From assembly GCA_037954325.1 (NCBI GenBank), contig JBBMNZ010000019.1, forward strand, positions 9,624,501-9,688,500: 64,000 bases of DNA, given 5' to 3'. The notes below the pieces were generated by a model. It did not search any database. It worked only from the letters and a program-made list of their open reading frames with translations, and had not been told where the DNA came from. Below are positions 1 through 14,719 of the stretch, in pieces (the first letter of the stretch is position 1; the number at the start of each line of letters is the position of its first letter). Source of the stretch: Fistularia commersonii (lineage: Eukaryota; Chordata; Actinopteri; Syngnathiformes; Fistulariidae). The translations under genes and the position numbers were made by a program.

Positions 1-3000
1 ATGCTACTTGATTTACATAGACACCAGGAAATGGCCAGTGCTGTGTTCTGGTGGTATAAAGCTCGGGCTGTTTGACAGAGTCCAACAAAAGCAGCCAACA
101 AATCTGGAGAGGCTTCCAGGAATTATTGAATCAATCAATTGTTTGAAGTCGCGTGTCAAACAGAATTCTGCTTTGATTTGCCTTCCATGATCAATATTTC
201 TCATGTCGCAAAATGCCGGGTAAAACAAATCAGGCGAGCCAACGTTTTTAGTACCATGAAATAAAACAAGTCACAACTTGTATCTCAACGAGAAAAATGT
301 AAACTTTCTCTGTCTGCTGTTCTTACCCAACACTCCCACACGTTTACCAGACACCCGCTGGCTTGTCCAAAAGCATGCCAAAGATATTATACATTTACCA
401 GTGTGTAAGAAAAGGAGAAAAACAGATCCAACTTTCCTTTGCATTCACTACTTGAATGTATCAACAGGGCTTGCTGGACCTTGTGTTGACTTTACAACAG
501 TCAGTGTCATAAAAAGAACCTTGCCGAATTATAATTGGCGCCCGCCGAAGCGGATTTCTGGGGGCGGTGCAGGTTTTGGGTCAAGCTTTTGAAGCTGCTG
601 CTGATACTGTTCATTAGGACCCGCATTTAACAGTCAGCGCTGTTACCATTTTATTGTTCCTGTTGAGATTTACGATAAAATTAATTCAGAGAAGTGTAAT
701 CCCTGGACTCTGCGCCGGGTCGCGGTTCAACATTGACTTTCTTTTCGCTGAGGTGTGGCCAAAGTACCATTTGGCAGGGCCCACCTCTACAATTCCAACA
801 CTGACATCTGGACTTGATTCATCAAGGTATTTTCACCAAAGTGTCTTGATGCAAACAAGCATGATGAACAAAAGGCATCCACGAGGATGCTTTGCATGAT
901 GCACAGCCTATATGAAATAAATAAACAAGCCAAGTGGGGATACAACGAGGCAATTAGGGTTCTATTTTTACATCTAGATGCTTGCGGTCTCAGAAAACCG
1001 AGCCTTTAATGAGACCCGATGACAAGAGATGGAACGGGGTCAATTTGTGTTTTCGATTCACCAAAAGCTCTAGCTCTTACTGTGATTCGACACAGGAGGG
1101 GCAACGGGGACAATTCCAAGTGAGCAAAGTTCTCGCAGAACAAGGAATATCAAAGAACCGTACAAACACACACACCAGAGAAACGCCCATCCTGCAGCTG
1201 ATTTAAGAACGTCAAAAGATATGAAATGTCCACAGGCATTTTAAGCAGCATAATCCTTAAATGTCACAGATTTTACACACACTAATACTCCATGTTCAGT
1301 CGAAGCTTTAGCCAAACACATACATTTTCAGGGAGACACGAAGGCAAACGCACTTGCACACTTGCAACCACAACACAAAAATGCTGCATGATTTCAACAA
1401 CGTTTCTGCAGACTTTCTTCTTCCACTTTCATACCACCGAGGAGACTTTTGTCTCAATCGAGTGTGCAGCTATTTGGCACTTGGGTCGTGTATTGATCAG
1501 AACCTCTCCATTTCTGTTGCGCGATTCTGGTCTCTTCTTTCCAGGAAGAGATGCTGGAACCTCAGCGAATGCCACAAAGCTAACTTCAGAGCTGACTCTG
1601 TTTGGTGTATTCCTCAAAAAAAATGTAAATTATTATTTATTACATTTTTCAGCAGTAACTTTTTGACTTATGATTCCCTGCCAACAATAATTTGTTACAC
1701 GACTGATTATATAACTTTACTGTTACACCCTGCGAAATTGCAATTACATAATTTTTCCACAGAATTCAGACTTTGTGTGTGCACTTCATAGTGAATGTCA
1801 GAGCAATCGCTGGCAAACAGCAAAAGACTTCAAAACTCACAGTTTGTTCCTGCAGCAAATGAATTCATCAGATTTATAGGCCAGATGAAAAGAACACCAG
1901 AGTGGACGACCGCACGGCTTCTCTTTAGCGGGATGTTACTTCATCAGCTTCATGATGGTGTGCTTTTATGGAGGGTCTAATATCAGAATTGACATTTTGC
2001 AGACAGTGAATGTGACTGGATTGTTAGTAAACGGGACGAGAACTCACAAAAAGGTAAAGCATCACTAGATTTGTTATGCCTATAATTGCATAACATCCTA
2101 CACTGCCGGGGCTATAATTGCATTTATGTTTTACTTCTCAGTGATGAATGTATTAAACCCGAATAAAGCTGAGGACAAAACGTCCCTTACAGAGAACATT
2201 AACTTACATCCCTCTGATAGAAATTGAAACCATTTGAACGAGAAGGTCCATCCATCACTGTTGAAATGAAAAATCTGCACGCAAAACCAATTTATTTGTA
2301 ATTTCATATGATAATCCCAAAATATATTCCAACAAATAACAAATGTGATCCGTCCTATATCTGTGTTACATCGGCAAAGTCCAACCAGTAGTATGAGCCT
2401 CTTGTTCTATTGGCCAATAACTGTATCCCGAGTATCTGTTCACTTCAGGCAAATCCCCTCCGCTCATCATGGCGATACTAGCCGCATTGACTTTCCACCA
2501 GGAAATAGGCACTGCCGCCATCATTTTCATCAGCAAGACAAGCTTTGTCGACCCAAAGAACTCCATGTTTCCAGTACAATCTCCCAGCCAACAAGGACAT
2601 ACATATGGCACCACTTTCTGGTTTAATCGTAATGCAAAAAGTGATGTTGTACTATTTTGTCCTCCCAGAAAGTCTTCAAAATGCAGAAGCTCGACACTCA
2701 TGATCTGTTCGTTTCACTTGGAGTTTAAAGAGAATTCCCTCAACAGGATTTAGGCAGTGACTTGAAGCTAAATTAAATGTCCAGCAGTCACATTTGCAGC
2801 TGTATAGCTCCCGGGTTGATTTGCGTCTGACCTTATCAGAAACATAACATCTGTATCCTGCAACTGCAGGAACTGGATTAACCTCATAATAATTTAAAGA
2901 GTTTCCTAGGACCCTTCAAGTTACATTTCAAGAAAATTATAATCAACTCAACTTCTAAACCTGAACATCTGTAAAAAATCATATCCAGTGTCTCTTGGAT

Positions 3001-6000
3001 GGTGCACTCAGCCGTTTTTTTCCCATCATTATTTCATTATGAAAGGGATGAAGGACTCTTCTCTTCTTGAACGGAGTATAATTATTGCTGATGAAATGAA
3101 ATGCTTTCCTGTCATAGGCCTTTTACATCTTTGACATGTTTGGCATTTGGAGGATGGGAGGGGTCTTTGGGATGATACGAGAGCAGACCACACAGGAAAA
3201 GTGTGAAGAGCGAGGTTATTCGGCAACACGGAGAGGATGTGTTTGCATCCATATGATGAACGCTCGACGACGAAACAGACGCAGGATATGTCGGCTCAAA
3301 GAAGCAGCGCGCAGATGGGCGACGAGTCAAAGGGGAACAACACCTGAATAAATGAGCGGAGAGAGACGATGAACATACCCCCACCCCTTCTGAGACCATG
3401 ATGGGTCAGTGAATGGTTTGATTAGGATGAAAACACCATCGGTCATATTTATGGCCTTGGCCAGAGAATCTCAGCTACGCTGCTTGTCGATGGCAGATTT
3501 ACACTCTCCTAAACAACAGTTCCCTCATTTGTTGTTTCGGGCTCGAACCTGGTGCTCAGACTTGTGCCACCTGAGTAGCTTTACTTTGCACAGACACCGA
3601 ACAAAGGCGCTTTATACAGAGTTCCTTATTGATTCTGTCAGCAGCTCTTATATATAGTGAGTTTTTGTTCTGTTTTTCTCACTCTAAACAAATACTGCTC
3701 ATTGGACTTGAATGGAATGCTTCATTAGTCAAGCGCAGGCTCAATTTATCCCCAATGGAGACCAGCAGATGCTGTCTGCAGACTTGCATGACCGGATATC
3801 AAGGCTAATTGTACAGCCTGGTCTGAATGGCAAAGACATGTGATACCAGCTGAATGTGCCAACTGAATGCTGCAGATTGCTGCAGGCAAGAAGGAGACAC
3901 AAGAATGAACAGGCAGCACCGGTGTCAAGCTGTTCACTGACAGATCAGCACTGTTTGGTTGTTAACAGGTCTCCAGCTGGTGTCTAGTGTGTGCTGGGTA
4001 TGTTAGCATGGTTAGCTCACCGTGGTTTTTCAACCGGAGACGCTGACGAGCATGTGTGCAGCAGGGATGTTTGCGTAATAGCACCGGAGGCCCCATTGAC
4101 TACAAGCTGCCACTAGGATGAGGAGGAGGCAGCGGCGGGCATGTATTTAGACAGCTTGTGTCTCTGACGGGTGGAATGCAGACCACAGAGAGCAAGGCCG
4201 AAGTGACAGAGAGGACTCGTTTGTACACAAAAAGTCTGGCGCACGGATTGGGTTACAGCAAGATTAGAGAGGGACATGCGGCAGCTTTGCAACTTTGCTG
4301 CTGGGGTTTTTCATGGTCTGCTGCATTTGCTTCTAAAAGGTACATAAAATGAATAAAGTGATCCCAGGATGAGACTAATACGGTAACATGTTTGCAAAAT
4401 TGTTTCTATCTTATCGGAGTTATTAGATGGATTTTTGGCTTTCTAATCATTGATATATGTCTGCAGCAAGCTGTAACTTTTCTTGCATGACTCTAACACA
4501 CAAGGAGAAAATGAAGTTGGGAAAGCCACTGAAGCATGTCTTCAGCACAAGGGCTTTTTTCTCATCTCTGAACGGGAACGGATGATGGGAATGGGTGGTG
4601 GGAATGCCTGCGGTTTGGGTTTCCTCACTGAAACCTCCCTGGGTCACCAGTACCGTTTAGTGGATCACTTGGGGTGGCTGCAAGTATGAGTTGACCGGTT
4701 CTGGATGGCACCCCACTGAAGTAACCTGCCACCATAAATCGAAACGAGCTCATGAAATAAAATTAGGGCAGCCGATAATAAGCCACTCTTCCAGTAACAG
4801 ACAAGTTTCTGAGTTCATTAAAAAAAGAAACCGAGAACGCACTTCTGCAATTTGACAAGAACATCATGTCAGACTCCCAGAGACAGTTTCATAACGTGAC
4901 TTTTTTTTTTTAAAAAAAAAAAGCTTCATTTCATGGTGAGAATAAATTACATTGAACCCAAATGGGGCAATAGTTTTACAAGAAAATTAAATGTCATTTT
5001 ACTGCCAAGAGAGCAGAGTAGTTTATTCCAAATGCAATTCGCTGACCACAAATGTGAAGACAGCTTCACATAATAGACATGTTTTAAAAGACATCAGTAT
5101 TTATTCAAACAACAATCGGAGTTGATCAGTTCGCACATTACAACCTTCAACACATACTAAAGCTTTTGACAACCGAAGAACAAACCTGCTGACGGGCTTC
5201 TGCTGGAATCTTATGGTTAAACTTCGAGGAAGTCTTGTTTTTTCAAGCACACCACATAAAACCTATATAAAAGTTATTGATAGTCTTTCTTCTGGAAGTG
5301 GCCGATTCACTGGCAATAAAAAAAAAGCCTCTCACATGAGCTGTTGCGTGTTCATGTCTTGGAGACGTTCCCGTATGTTTTTTTTAATTGCTGGGATGGA
5401 TGAGAACTCAGCGTGATTCTGTTTATGACAGGAAGAAAAACCTGCAACAATGACAGTAACTTATTTTAAATACAAACAAACAAACAAGAAGCGAGTATTG
5501 TCCCTATGGATGTGAGCCGGAGCCTCATTGGCCCTGCATTCCAATGCATTGTTCACCAGTGGACAGCTTTCCCCAGACTGCTGGCAGTCAAAAGTGCAAT
5601 CATTACTTTGTGACGCCGGGGAATCACTGAAAGGACCTTTTCATTAATCTTGTTAAGTACGGGACCACAGTTATAGCCCTTTGTTCCGCTTGTTGTCGCT
5701 ATGAACATTTCATTAATGCTATACAATGCTTTTAATTTTCTGGGAAGCAACAGAAACAGAAAGCAAGCAGGGCCGTCTACAGTGGCTTTTATCATCAAGA
5801 TGAGCATTCCATCATGAGGAATTTTTGGGCGGTAGATCGTGTCTAATCATCATTGGCAGGATTAATGTGAGGTGACAAAGCCCTTCAGTTTGAACCTTTC
5901 CCCGTCTGCATGACTGCCTCTGCTTGAAAAATTGTGTGTTGCTGCTAATGGGACAGAGCAGGCCCAAAAACAACATAAAAAGGGAAGAGCAAAATTACAA

Positions 6001-8808
6001 TGAGCACAATTATTCCATTTTAACTTTGCTCACTTTTGACCGTTGTGTGAGCCGAGTTCAGCTTCAAAAACCATTCCTCAATGACAGCGAGGGATTTAAG
6101 GACCTTCTCCTGCTACTGCAAAAACAGTGCGTTTGCTTGGTTTGGCTTTTCATACGATCTTCTAACACCTTGAAAAAACAGGATGAAATGATCTTACAGG
6201 TACGATCACACACGTTAGCACAATCCGTAGCTGTACGAAGTACCTGTCTAAAACACACTACAGAGGGACGACATCACCTGACAGTACCTTCAGTTCAGTT
6301 TCAGTATTATCTGTATTTCGAGACACACACCAAGTTCTTCTTGACACTAGAACAGGACATCTTGACAAAAATGATCTGACAGACAAAAAAGCATCTCTAT
6401 TGATTTATGAATCATAATCTGCCTTTCAGGACAACAGTCTGCAGGAGCCATGAAGGGATGACGGACGGATTGTTTGGTTTCCATCAACTCAAATAAAAAA
6501 AATAAATGGTGATTGCAACGATAACGAAGGGCCATATATGTTGATGTTACATGCTTGATAATTTATTCAACGCAGCTCTACACACTTGCCATTTGTTAAT
6601 AGGTCTTAGTTCAGGTTTTACGAGAGATCCAAAGGAAAACCTCTCATGATTAGATGTGACTCGAGAAAAAGCAGAAACAAAAGTACAGTGGAAAACTGTC
6701 ATTACCTTTCAGTTGTTTTAGAAAACAACATTGTAGAAACATGTAATGCCAGGCGGACCTGGAAATACTTTTATTATTCGTCCCTTGAGAGGGCTGTGTG
6801 GCTCTCCTATCGGTACATTCGTCTCATAGTCAACATCACATCACCGATCCTTACACACTACACTCCCTTACACACACCAAAAATGTTACTTCTTTCTAAT
6901 TTGCTGGTTTAATTTTTTTTTTTTTTTTTTAATGCAGGCTCTGCCAGTGCTTCCATATAACACTGTCATACCCTAATGTGTAAGTGATTTCAGGCATGCT
7001 GTAACCCCAATAGTAAATAAGGAAATGCCTTTGCCGCGAGCCGGGAAGCAGGTGTGTGATTAGATGAGTTGAAGCGCAGCCAGCTGCCATCTGTCTGGCT
7101 GCCACCTATTTCAACAAGCTTGTGCTAGAAAAGGAATAAAAGACAACAGTGCTCTAGTTCCTAACAACTTTTGTTCACTGTCAATGGTTTCTAATGAAGT
7201 GAGATACAAACACTGAAGGCATCATCTGCAGTGGATGCGGAGATGTTAGCCGAGGCAAATGGGAGCTGCGGGAGTTCCATCGAAGTCATCACCTCTTAAA
7301 AGATCCAACTGAGAGTCACAGAGGCGCTTCGAGCGGACGGCCCTGCTAATCTGTTCCAGCTCAACACCGCAGCCTTAAAGATGCAACATTTTACTTGGTG
7401 TTTTCCAAAGTGTTTAAAAGTCAAATCAGAACCTTCTGACTCCTCTAAAAAATAAAAAAAAATCGTCAGGGACCAAAACAAAACTGCTTTACCCCAAAAA
7501 TAATCAACAAAATCAAGGAAGGAATCATTTCTCAATTCGTGATGGCCAATTCTCCAGTTCCAGCTTCTCAAATGTTGGGATTTTTAGCCCAATTACCAGA
7601 ACAAGAGTTTCTGAAAATCAAAGAGTGATTCGCATTAACATTCATCCATCAGAAGTACATGATATTTTCACATGTGCATGTAGTGAGGGAGCCTGTGTTA
7701 AAAGCTTGCTTTGGATGGATGTCACAAAAAAACACCGCACTCTGAGGTTGGTCATGTTCACATCTAAGTCTACACAGTCTGAAGGTGTATCTTTGACATG
7801 CCATAAAATTAAGTAAACTGAATTCTAAATACATTGTTTTAAGAGAGTCACTAGGTTTAAAAAGTGAATCTCATTGTCAACAAAGAAGGCTGTCCCTGAA
7901 TGTCTTTCAGCGTGCTACGTCGTCTGCGGGGTTACTTTCAACGGGCTCTTTTGTCCAGACATGAGATCACACATATCAGTGGTTTGCAAAACAGTTAGAA
8001 GCCAGTGTTTGATTCTGATGGCCGCGGCTGGAGCTGCTGCTTTTCTCATTGTAAAGAATCATTGAAAAATGAATATTTTTATAGATTTAGACTGTTGGAT
8101 GCACAAAAGACGAAATGCTGTGTCACCCCGAACTCTGAATAAATGTTCTTCTTTTTATCATCCTTTGGAGACCGAGTAAAAAAGAGACCTATGAGTTCAT
8201 TGAGAAATGATGGACAGATTAAAAACCGGTGTTCTTTAAAAACAACTATGGGGTACTGTCTTTTTTTTCTCCACTTAAAGAAGCAAGCGCACGAATGTCC
8301 GTTTGTTTTAGTTTCACTTTTTATTGATATCATTATTATTTCTGATGCTTTGTGCAGGTCCCTGGCTGCAAGCATTTATTTACAATAAGACAACGCTTTA
8401 GCTGGTTTAGCTCAAACAGGTCAACAGCAATGCATTCACTCTCTCTGCATCAAATCTGGCTGTACAGTGAAAAGCCACATCTACTTTGACGAAGCTCACT
8501 GGGACACTATCAAACATGTTCTTTGCCAATTACATGCCAGCTACATCCTTCAAAGCTCTCTCATTGGATGACTGGACTTACTTCCATACTTGATGTATTC
8601 ACTACCATCGTCAGATTCCAAGTCCCGAATAAGTACCAAGTTGAAGTCCTTTTCATTTATTACAAATACAGCTGAATTCGTCAAATACCTGATTGAATAA
8701 AGGGTTATGAGTTATTTTCTAAGAATCAAGAATCTTTGTACGAGGCACAATGAAATTTAGATGGGGAACTTTCCGCTTCAGAATGCACAGACTTTTGAGT
8801 TATAATTA
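1..8808. other. Unique-looking AT-rich non-coding DNA
   Basis: No gene, RNA or complete mobile element is recognised. Open frames are short, without conserved motifs, and overlap on both strands as expected by chance. A T-run (about 6912-6930) and the T11A11 palindrome are the only low-complexity features of note. Confidence 0.6.
4901..4922. repeat. T11A11 perfect palindrome
   Basis: Eleven T are followed directly by eleven A, a 22-bp self-complementary tract. A similar A22T7 junction occurs at 41828-41856. It may be the joined tails of two retroposed fragments or a replication-slippage product. Confidence 0.9.
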
Positions 8809-9077
<269 letters not shown>

Positions 9078-9844
9078 CATTTGAAGAAAGACGTATAACT
9101 TTTTATGAACCTTGAGCAAGGGAACATAATCCATCACAAAAATAATGTTCCTGAAAAAGTTATTTAAACCGGAAAAGTCAAGGCTTCTGCTAAAACTCCA
9201 ACAATGGGCATTGCACAGCAACAGCTTCGACTGCTACTACGGTGACCAATCTCACGGACCACAGCCTCTCTTTAAGTGACTTTGATAGAAAAAAAAACCC
9301 TGTTGTGGACTCTTCATTGCTTTTTCAGGGCTGAACACAGAGATCCTCCAGGATTCTCTTGTCTTTGCGGAGTGGAGGCACAAAGGCGTACACGCTAACC
9401 TGCATAAACAACCATAAGCGTAACGTCTCCTTCTCTGAATAATCCATGAGAGCAAGTGGCTGGAGACGTTCATAAAAGGCTTTCTTTCCCCTGAGCTGAT
9501 TTCTAAGATCTGTAGGAGGACAGAGAACGCACTAATGATTGCCTTTCCTTTTTTATTTACATTAACCACCACAGGGCTTGGCTTTAATATCAGCAAGAGA
9601 GAAAATGTGGGACTGGTAGAGGTAGTAGCTCATGAAATATTGATGGAATTATAAAGGTTAACTGTTCTTCTCTGAGGGGCTTTTGATGACTAATTGATTT
9701 GGTTGTGAGCAGCCCAATGAGCTGGTCCTTTTGAAGGAGGAAACCAGGCACTTTTGGTTCTTGTAGATGTATCAGCCTACAATATGCACGTGAAGGAAAG
9801 GGCCCTCAAGATACGCATGATGCCAAAACTGGGATATTGTGTTC

Positions 9845-9865
9845 ATTAACAAGATACTTGTTAAT
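9845..9865. repeat. Short palindrome ATTAACAAG-ATA-CTTGTTAAT
   Basis: Nine-base perfect arms flank a 3-base centre. The TAAT and GTTAA cores resemble homeodomain-type half sites, so a dimer binding site is possible; this is inference from the motif only. Confidence 0.6.
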
Positions 9866-11646
9866 ATTCTTGCCCGGAATTCAAAGTCTAATTAATAGAC
9901 ACAACTTATGAATTTGTGCTTCGGCCCCTGCATTGTTATCTATTTAAGATGGCATTGTATTCTTATTTGTGTACTGAAATTAGCAATTCTCCTTTTTAGT
10001 GTGTGAACAAATTGCTTCTTTCTGTCATTAAAAGGTTAAAAAAATTGCTTACATATTCATGTATTTTCACATTTGCAGAATTCTCTTTACTGCTGGGAAA
10101 ATGCAGGCCAGCAGTAAGTTTGCAACCACTGTTCAAAATCAGTGAGAAATCACTGAAAAAAATATGAACTGCAATAAAAGAAAAGAAACTGACATGATAA
10201 CCAAAACTTACCTTTGCAGATATTAGCAGATGAAATTTACACAAACACTCACACATTTTTTAATCGTTATCATTTCTTTTCTCCACATATCACCAAGCCC
10301 TTGCAGTCGTAACAACGTAATAAAAACACGGAATAACAGCATTTGTAAAGCACATTTCAACATTAATGCTGATTGCTTATCAAAAACAGCATGTGATCAT
10401 CATACGCACTCATAAATCCCTCCTTCAAAAATAACCTCTCTTAGGAAGACACCTGACACGACAACTGTGTGTGATGGCAGACCGTGGTATGCTGAGAGTC
10501 GGTCCAGCGTGTAAGAGCAGCCAACGGCGCTTCCCATTTCAAAGCCAAAGGAGCCGATGGGCCGTTGTACTCATCAAGGCTATTTGAGAGAGTTGACTTC
10601 TGACCCCATCATCCACACCCTGATCATGTCCCACTGTGTGCGCTTTCAAGTGCTCTACCCTCTAACCCTTGCACTGTGCCCCGCACTTTCAACTGTGAAA
10701 CGTGTATCGGTTACCCGATTCCTCAGATATTACTTCAGATTTGTTCGCAAAACCCATTTGGACCGCAGCGCTCACGACGTTACTGCGTAACCGAGCTCAT
10801 GTTTGATTCATTGTCCAAAATATGGACCTAAAGGGGCAATAGTCATCACCATAAAGCTTCTGTCTCGACCCCCCCCCCGCCCACCGTAGAAAATTAGAGG
10901 TTGGTTTAACCTTGGCCTCGTTGCTCCAGCCATTCTCCCTCTGGTCTCACTAGCCGTTGCATTAGTCAGTGAGTGCCACGCATAGCTGTCTGTGCCAGCG
11001 GTATGACTTGACTAGCCTCTGCAGGACAACGTCACTGGCCAGTATCCTTATATAAGTGCAATGAGGGACTCAGCCCAGCAGGTGGCATTATTTATAATGA
11101 ACTTCTGAGGGCCAAAAATGTAGGGGGTGGGGGCCCGAGATATAAAAATTGTGAAAGCTAAGGTGCGCATGAATCACAGGGAGGTCAAAAATAGTCATGA
11201 AATTCAGGCAAAGCAACAAGATAAGAGATACTTGTAGGAAAGATGATAGAGGACTTTGCTGCGTAAAGTAGAGGCATTTTGAGGATTAAGCAGAACAAGA
11301 TAAGAGCAGGTGAAATCAAGGGAGAGGTGATGTGTGCCGGCTTCTGAGAGGCTCAGGGCAGAATGTTCTCTGGTCCAACTGCTCCAAGCCTCTGAGCACA
11401 GCTTCCCCGCTGCCTGCTGCTCGGTCTTGTAATTACTCTAACCAAACACAAATTAGCTATTGCTTAGACATGTGCGCCGCACAAACTCATGGCTTTATTT
11501 CGTTCACTTTATTTGTTTGAAAGGAACCAGCAAACCTCATAATCATGACGAGTTGCTATTCTTGCGGAATGAATAAAGTCATATCACAGGAAATGTGTTT
11601 TTTTAAAAAAATGCACAAAGTAGGGATCAAATTTATTACACAAATC

Positions 11647-11692
11647 CACAGTGTAATGGGCATATCAAGCAGATTGATGAGATTACACTGTG
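11647..11692. repeat. Inverted repeat with perfect 11-bp arms (hairpin)
   Basis: CACAGTGTAAT (11647-11657) and ATTACACTGTG (11682-11692) are exact reverse complements, 24 bases apart. Inside the loop ATCAA and TTGAT can extend the stem, and outside it ACA(A)AT pairs with ATTGT allowing two bulges. The whole could fold to an imperfect stem of about 55-60 bases. I do not recognise the arm as a known microRNA. Confidence 0.8.
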
Positions 11693-12013
11693 ATTGTCCT
11701 CGCTGGGATGTTTGCTGCCTCAGCTGGTTGCCAAATCCTGTCAATTACATCCCGGGGATTAGAAGTCTTTTCAATCCATTCTGTGGATGCGAGGACGGAA
11801 GTAACCCTCTACCTAAATATCGTTGCTGCCTACCGTGATATTTTTCAGTTTAACTTGGCAGACAGGTTTGTTTTTTTGCTTTTTTTTTCCCCCAATCTAA
11901 CTTTATTGTTCAATTGAGAAAAAAACGTGGAAAAACCACAGAGGAAATATGTGCTAAATGCAATGGGAATCTCGCGGTGGCGTTGCAGAAACAGAGCATT
12001 ATAATTAGGAAAA

Positions 12014-12064
12014 AATGTCTGTGCGTGTGTGTATGTGTGTATATGTGTGTGGGTGTGTGTGTGC
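12014..12064. repeat. Imperfect (TG)n tract
   Basis: TGTG-rich stretch with a few A and GC interruptions, ending in GTGTGCGC. Simple repeat with no coding role seen. Confidence 0.85.
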
Positions 12065-12332
12065 GCACAGTGGCACGGTGCATCATGCCCTGCTTTGTTT
12101 GTAAAAGATTGTGTGCGAATGTAAAGTTACGTGATACAGAAAACAAGTTTGCAACATCCCTTCAGGGAATGTGTCACTATAGGGGCTGAGAGACTTCTGG
12201 GACTCCAAGTATTTAACCCTGACGGGGAGAAGAACCTTTCAGTCGGCCATGTTCTCGCCACTTCAAAGCTTTATTTACTGTCCCCACTCGGGCCTCTATG
12301 GCCTTTGAGCTAAATCATTTGCATTAAATATC

Positions 12333-12363
12333 AACACACACATACACACACACACGCGCGCAC
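12333..12363. repeat. (CA)n tract passing into CGCG
   Basis: About 30 bp of CA repeat with one ATA break, ending in CGCGCGCA. Simple repeat. Confidence 0.85.
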
Positions 12364-14691
12364 TCACTGTATGTGCTCAGGGATGCTGGTTCCGCTTTCC
12401 CCTCACTCTCAGCAATAACAGTTGACTACAGAAATCCTTTTTTTTTCATACATTAAACTACCATTTGAAAGAACAGAACGTTTGTGAGGCTGGGGGGGGA
12501 ATCTCATTAGTTACAGTAGTAGTGGTAAAAAACGAAATGCTTTAACATACCTGAAGTCAATCCAAGGCAATCCGACGCAACCAGTGGATTATTTCAGCCA
12601 AAGGGGATCGAGAAAAAAGAAAAACAGAGAAAGAGAACAGGGGTTACTTATTTTCATAGGGTTCAGTGCATTTTTATTTCATGGAAAGGAACTCTGACTC
12701 CACTAAAATGTTGACTTCTTCGACACGCGCAACACACTGTCAGTTAAAGAAAACTTTTTCTTAGCTGTCGGCAAAGCCGGTCTACACATAAGAACGCTTT
12801 GGCAAGGGAAACTCATCTAAAAACACTCAAAAGTCTTAAGACTCCTTTTTCCAGAGAGAAACCATTCGGATTCACCAAAAGTAATCTGTTACCTTGCTTT
12901 CACCATGTCACATTTGTACATTTTGTGAATGTTGTCATATCATAACAGCTACTTGCACACTGATGCGTCTTCCAAGTTAAATATCTGGTTCACTCGTTGC
13001 TACACCATGCATTTGCAAACACTCGGCAGTGGGGGGTGGGGGAGTGAGCCGGGTGTCGACTTCTGGATATATTACCTGACTGAAAAAACTATCCAGATGG
13101 ATTTGTTGACACTATTTTTTAAGTTGCTGGCGAGAGCTAGTAGCTGTGCTGTTGACAGCATGCATAAATACATAGGATATTGACGAAACAAAAACAATTC
13201 ACAATCCCCTCCGGTGAGTGCCAGGCCTGCTCCTGGCAGGGACACAATCCCTGTCTCCTGGTCTGCACTACGAAAGTTCCTCTCAGCCGGGAGGCAAATG
13301 CAGCGTCGGAGTCTTCATCATCATCTCGCCAGGCTCTCGCTGTGCTTAAAGCGAGAGGTGACTGATGATCAAACCAGTCCTTACAACCTTTACCAAAGTC
13401 CAAATTACTCTCCTTGAAAATGCAGTCGTTTGGCATAGTTATGCTTCATTTACCACTTATTCTGCCCGATTTACTCACAATTATCTTGCCTTTGGAACTT
13501 TGTTCTTACAAGGCAAAAGATGTTTGCAATAAATAACTGGCCGCAACATTCCCTTTGATGGCTACAGTTTTCCAGTGGGCTGTGCGAGCCGATCGATCCT
13601 CCCTGTGCCGTTGCTCTCCTGAGCCGGCTGCTCACACACTGATCTCTATCCACCACGTGCAACATTGCAAATGCTTTGGTTTGAATGAGTCGAGGGGAAT
13701 GGAGACTTTGTGCGGGTGGGTTATCACCGGAGGGTTAGCTTGGAAAAAGTTGAACACGTGACATTGATCCCAGGAGATGTGCAGTTTAGCCAGCAAACAT
13801 CTCTTAATGTCTGAATCTGGATGAGACCCTGTGTTTAACAGTCCAGACGGATCCGTTTTCATGTCACCCAGTGCCTCAAATTTATCAAATTAGTCAATTG
13901 GCATTTCTCGCGCATTTGGGTCGTTGCCATTTTGGAGGCAGTAATATTCCTGGCTGACAGGTGGTTGCAGCTGAGATATGTCAGTTACAAGGTAGGCACA
14001 GCTGTCTGGTTTGACCAATCTGGGCACCAAAAATGGTTCACTAGCAAGAGGTCTTAGTTTAGGAGGCTCTCAAGTTTCCTTTTCTTTATCTCCTGTCTAT
14101 AAATCTGTTTAAATACAGAAAATTGGTTTCTTTAAAACTTGATTTCCCCAACTTTTTAGACCTGGCGAAGATGACCTCTTTTTACTGTATATGCCTGCAC
14201 AGAGCATGCAGATGTCACTGTTTGTATTGACCCTTTATTTGGTTTTACAGATTGGGAATCATCTGATTCCATCACTGGGTGGGAAAAGAAAATCCATGCA
14301 TTTTTCAAATTCTGCGCAGACAAAATAATCATAGAAGCACTTATTCTTTATATAAATGTTTACTCAATACAAATGAAGTTCAACTGTGCCAAATGCCTTT
14401 AAGAAGTACCATGAATCTGATGTTTGGATCTTTAATATTTTCGTGTGTTTATGACTCGTAAAGCTGCCGTGCTCTGGCTTCGTTAAGGAGGCCAGCACTT
14501 TTTCCAAGCTCCGGGGTGCAAGTGGTTCTGCTCTCCATCTCAATTTACTTTAGAACTGCTTTGTGGTGAACTGCCAGGTAAAAGCTGACTTTGACTCAAT
14601 TTTTCTTTCTGGGTCTTTGTCTCATTGTTGTGTTTCAGTTTGTCTTTGGTGAAATGTTTTCCGCTCGCATTTTTTATAAAGCACAATAAGA

Positions 14692-14719
14692 ACAAGGTTT
14701 ATGCAACAAGGTTTATGCA
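14692..14719. repeat. 14-bp direct tandem duplication
   Basis: ACAAGGTTTATGCA occurs twice head to tail with no difference. It is a small recent duplication with no associated feature. Confidence 0.9.

Noticed and set aside
3538..3580. tRNA-like stretch on the minus strand with a GGTTCGAGCC B box
   Set aside because: No A box at the right distance and no acceptor stem or cloverleaf could be made out; at best a scrap of a tRNA-derived SINE.
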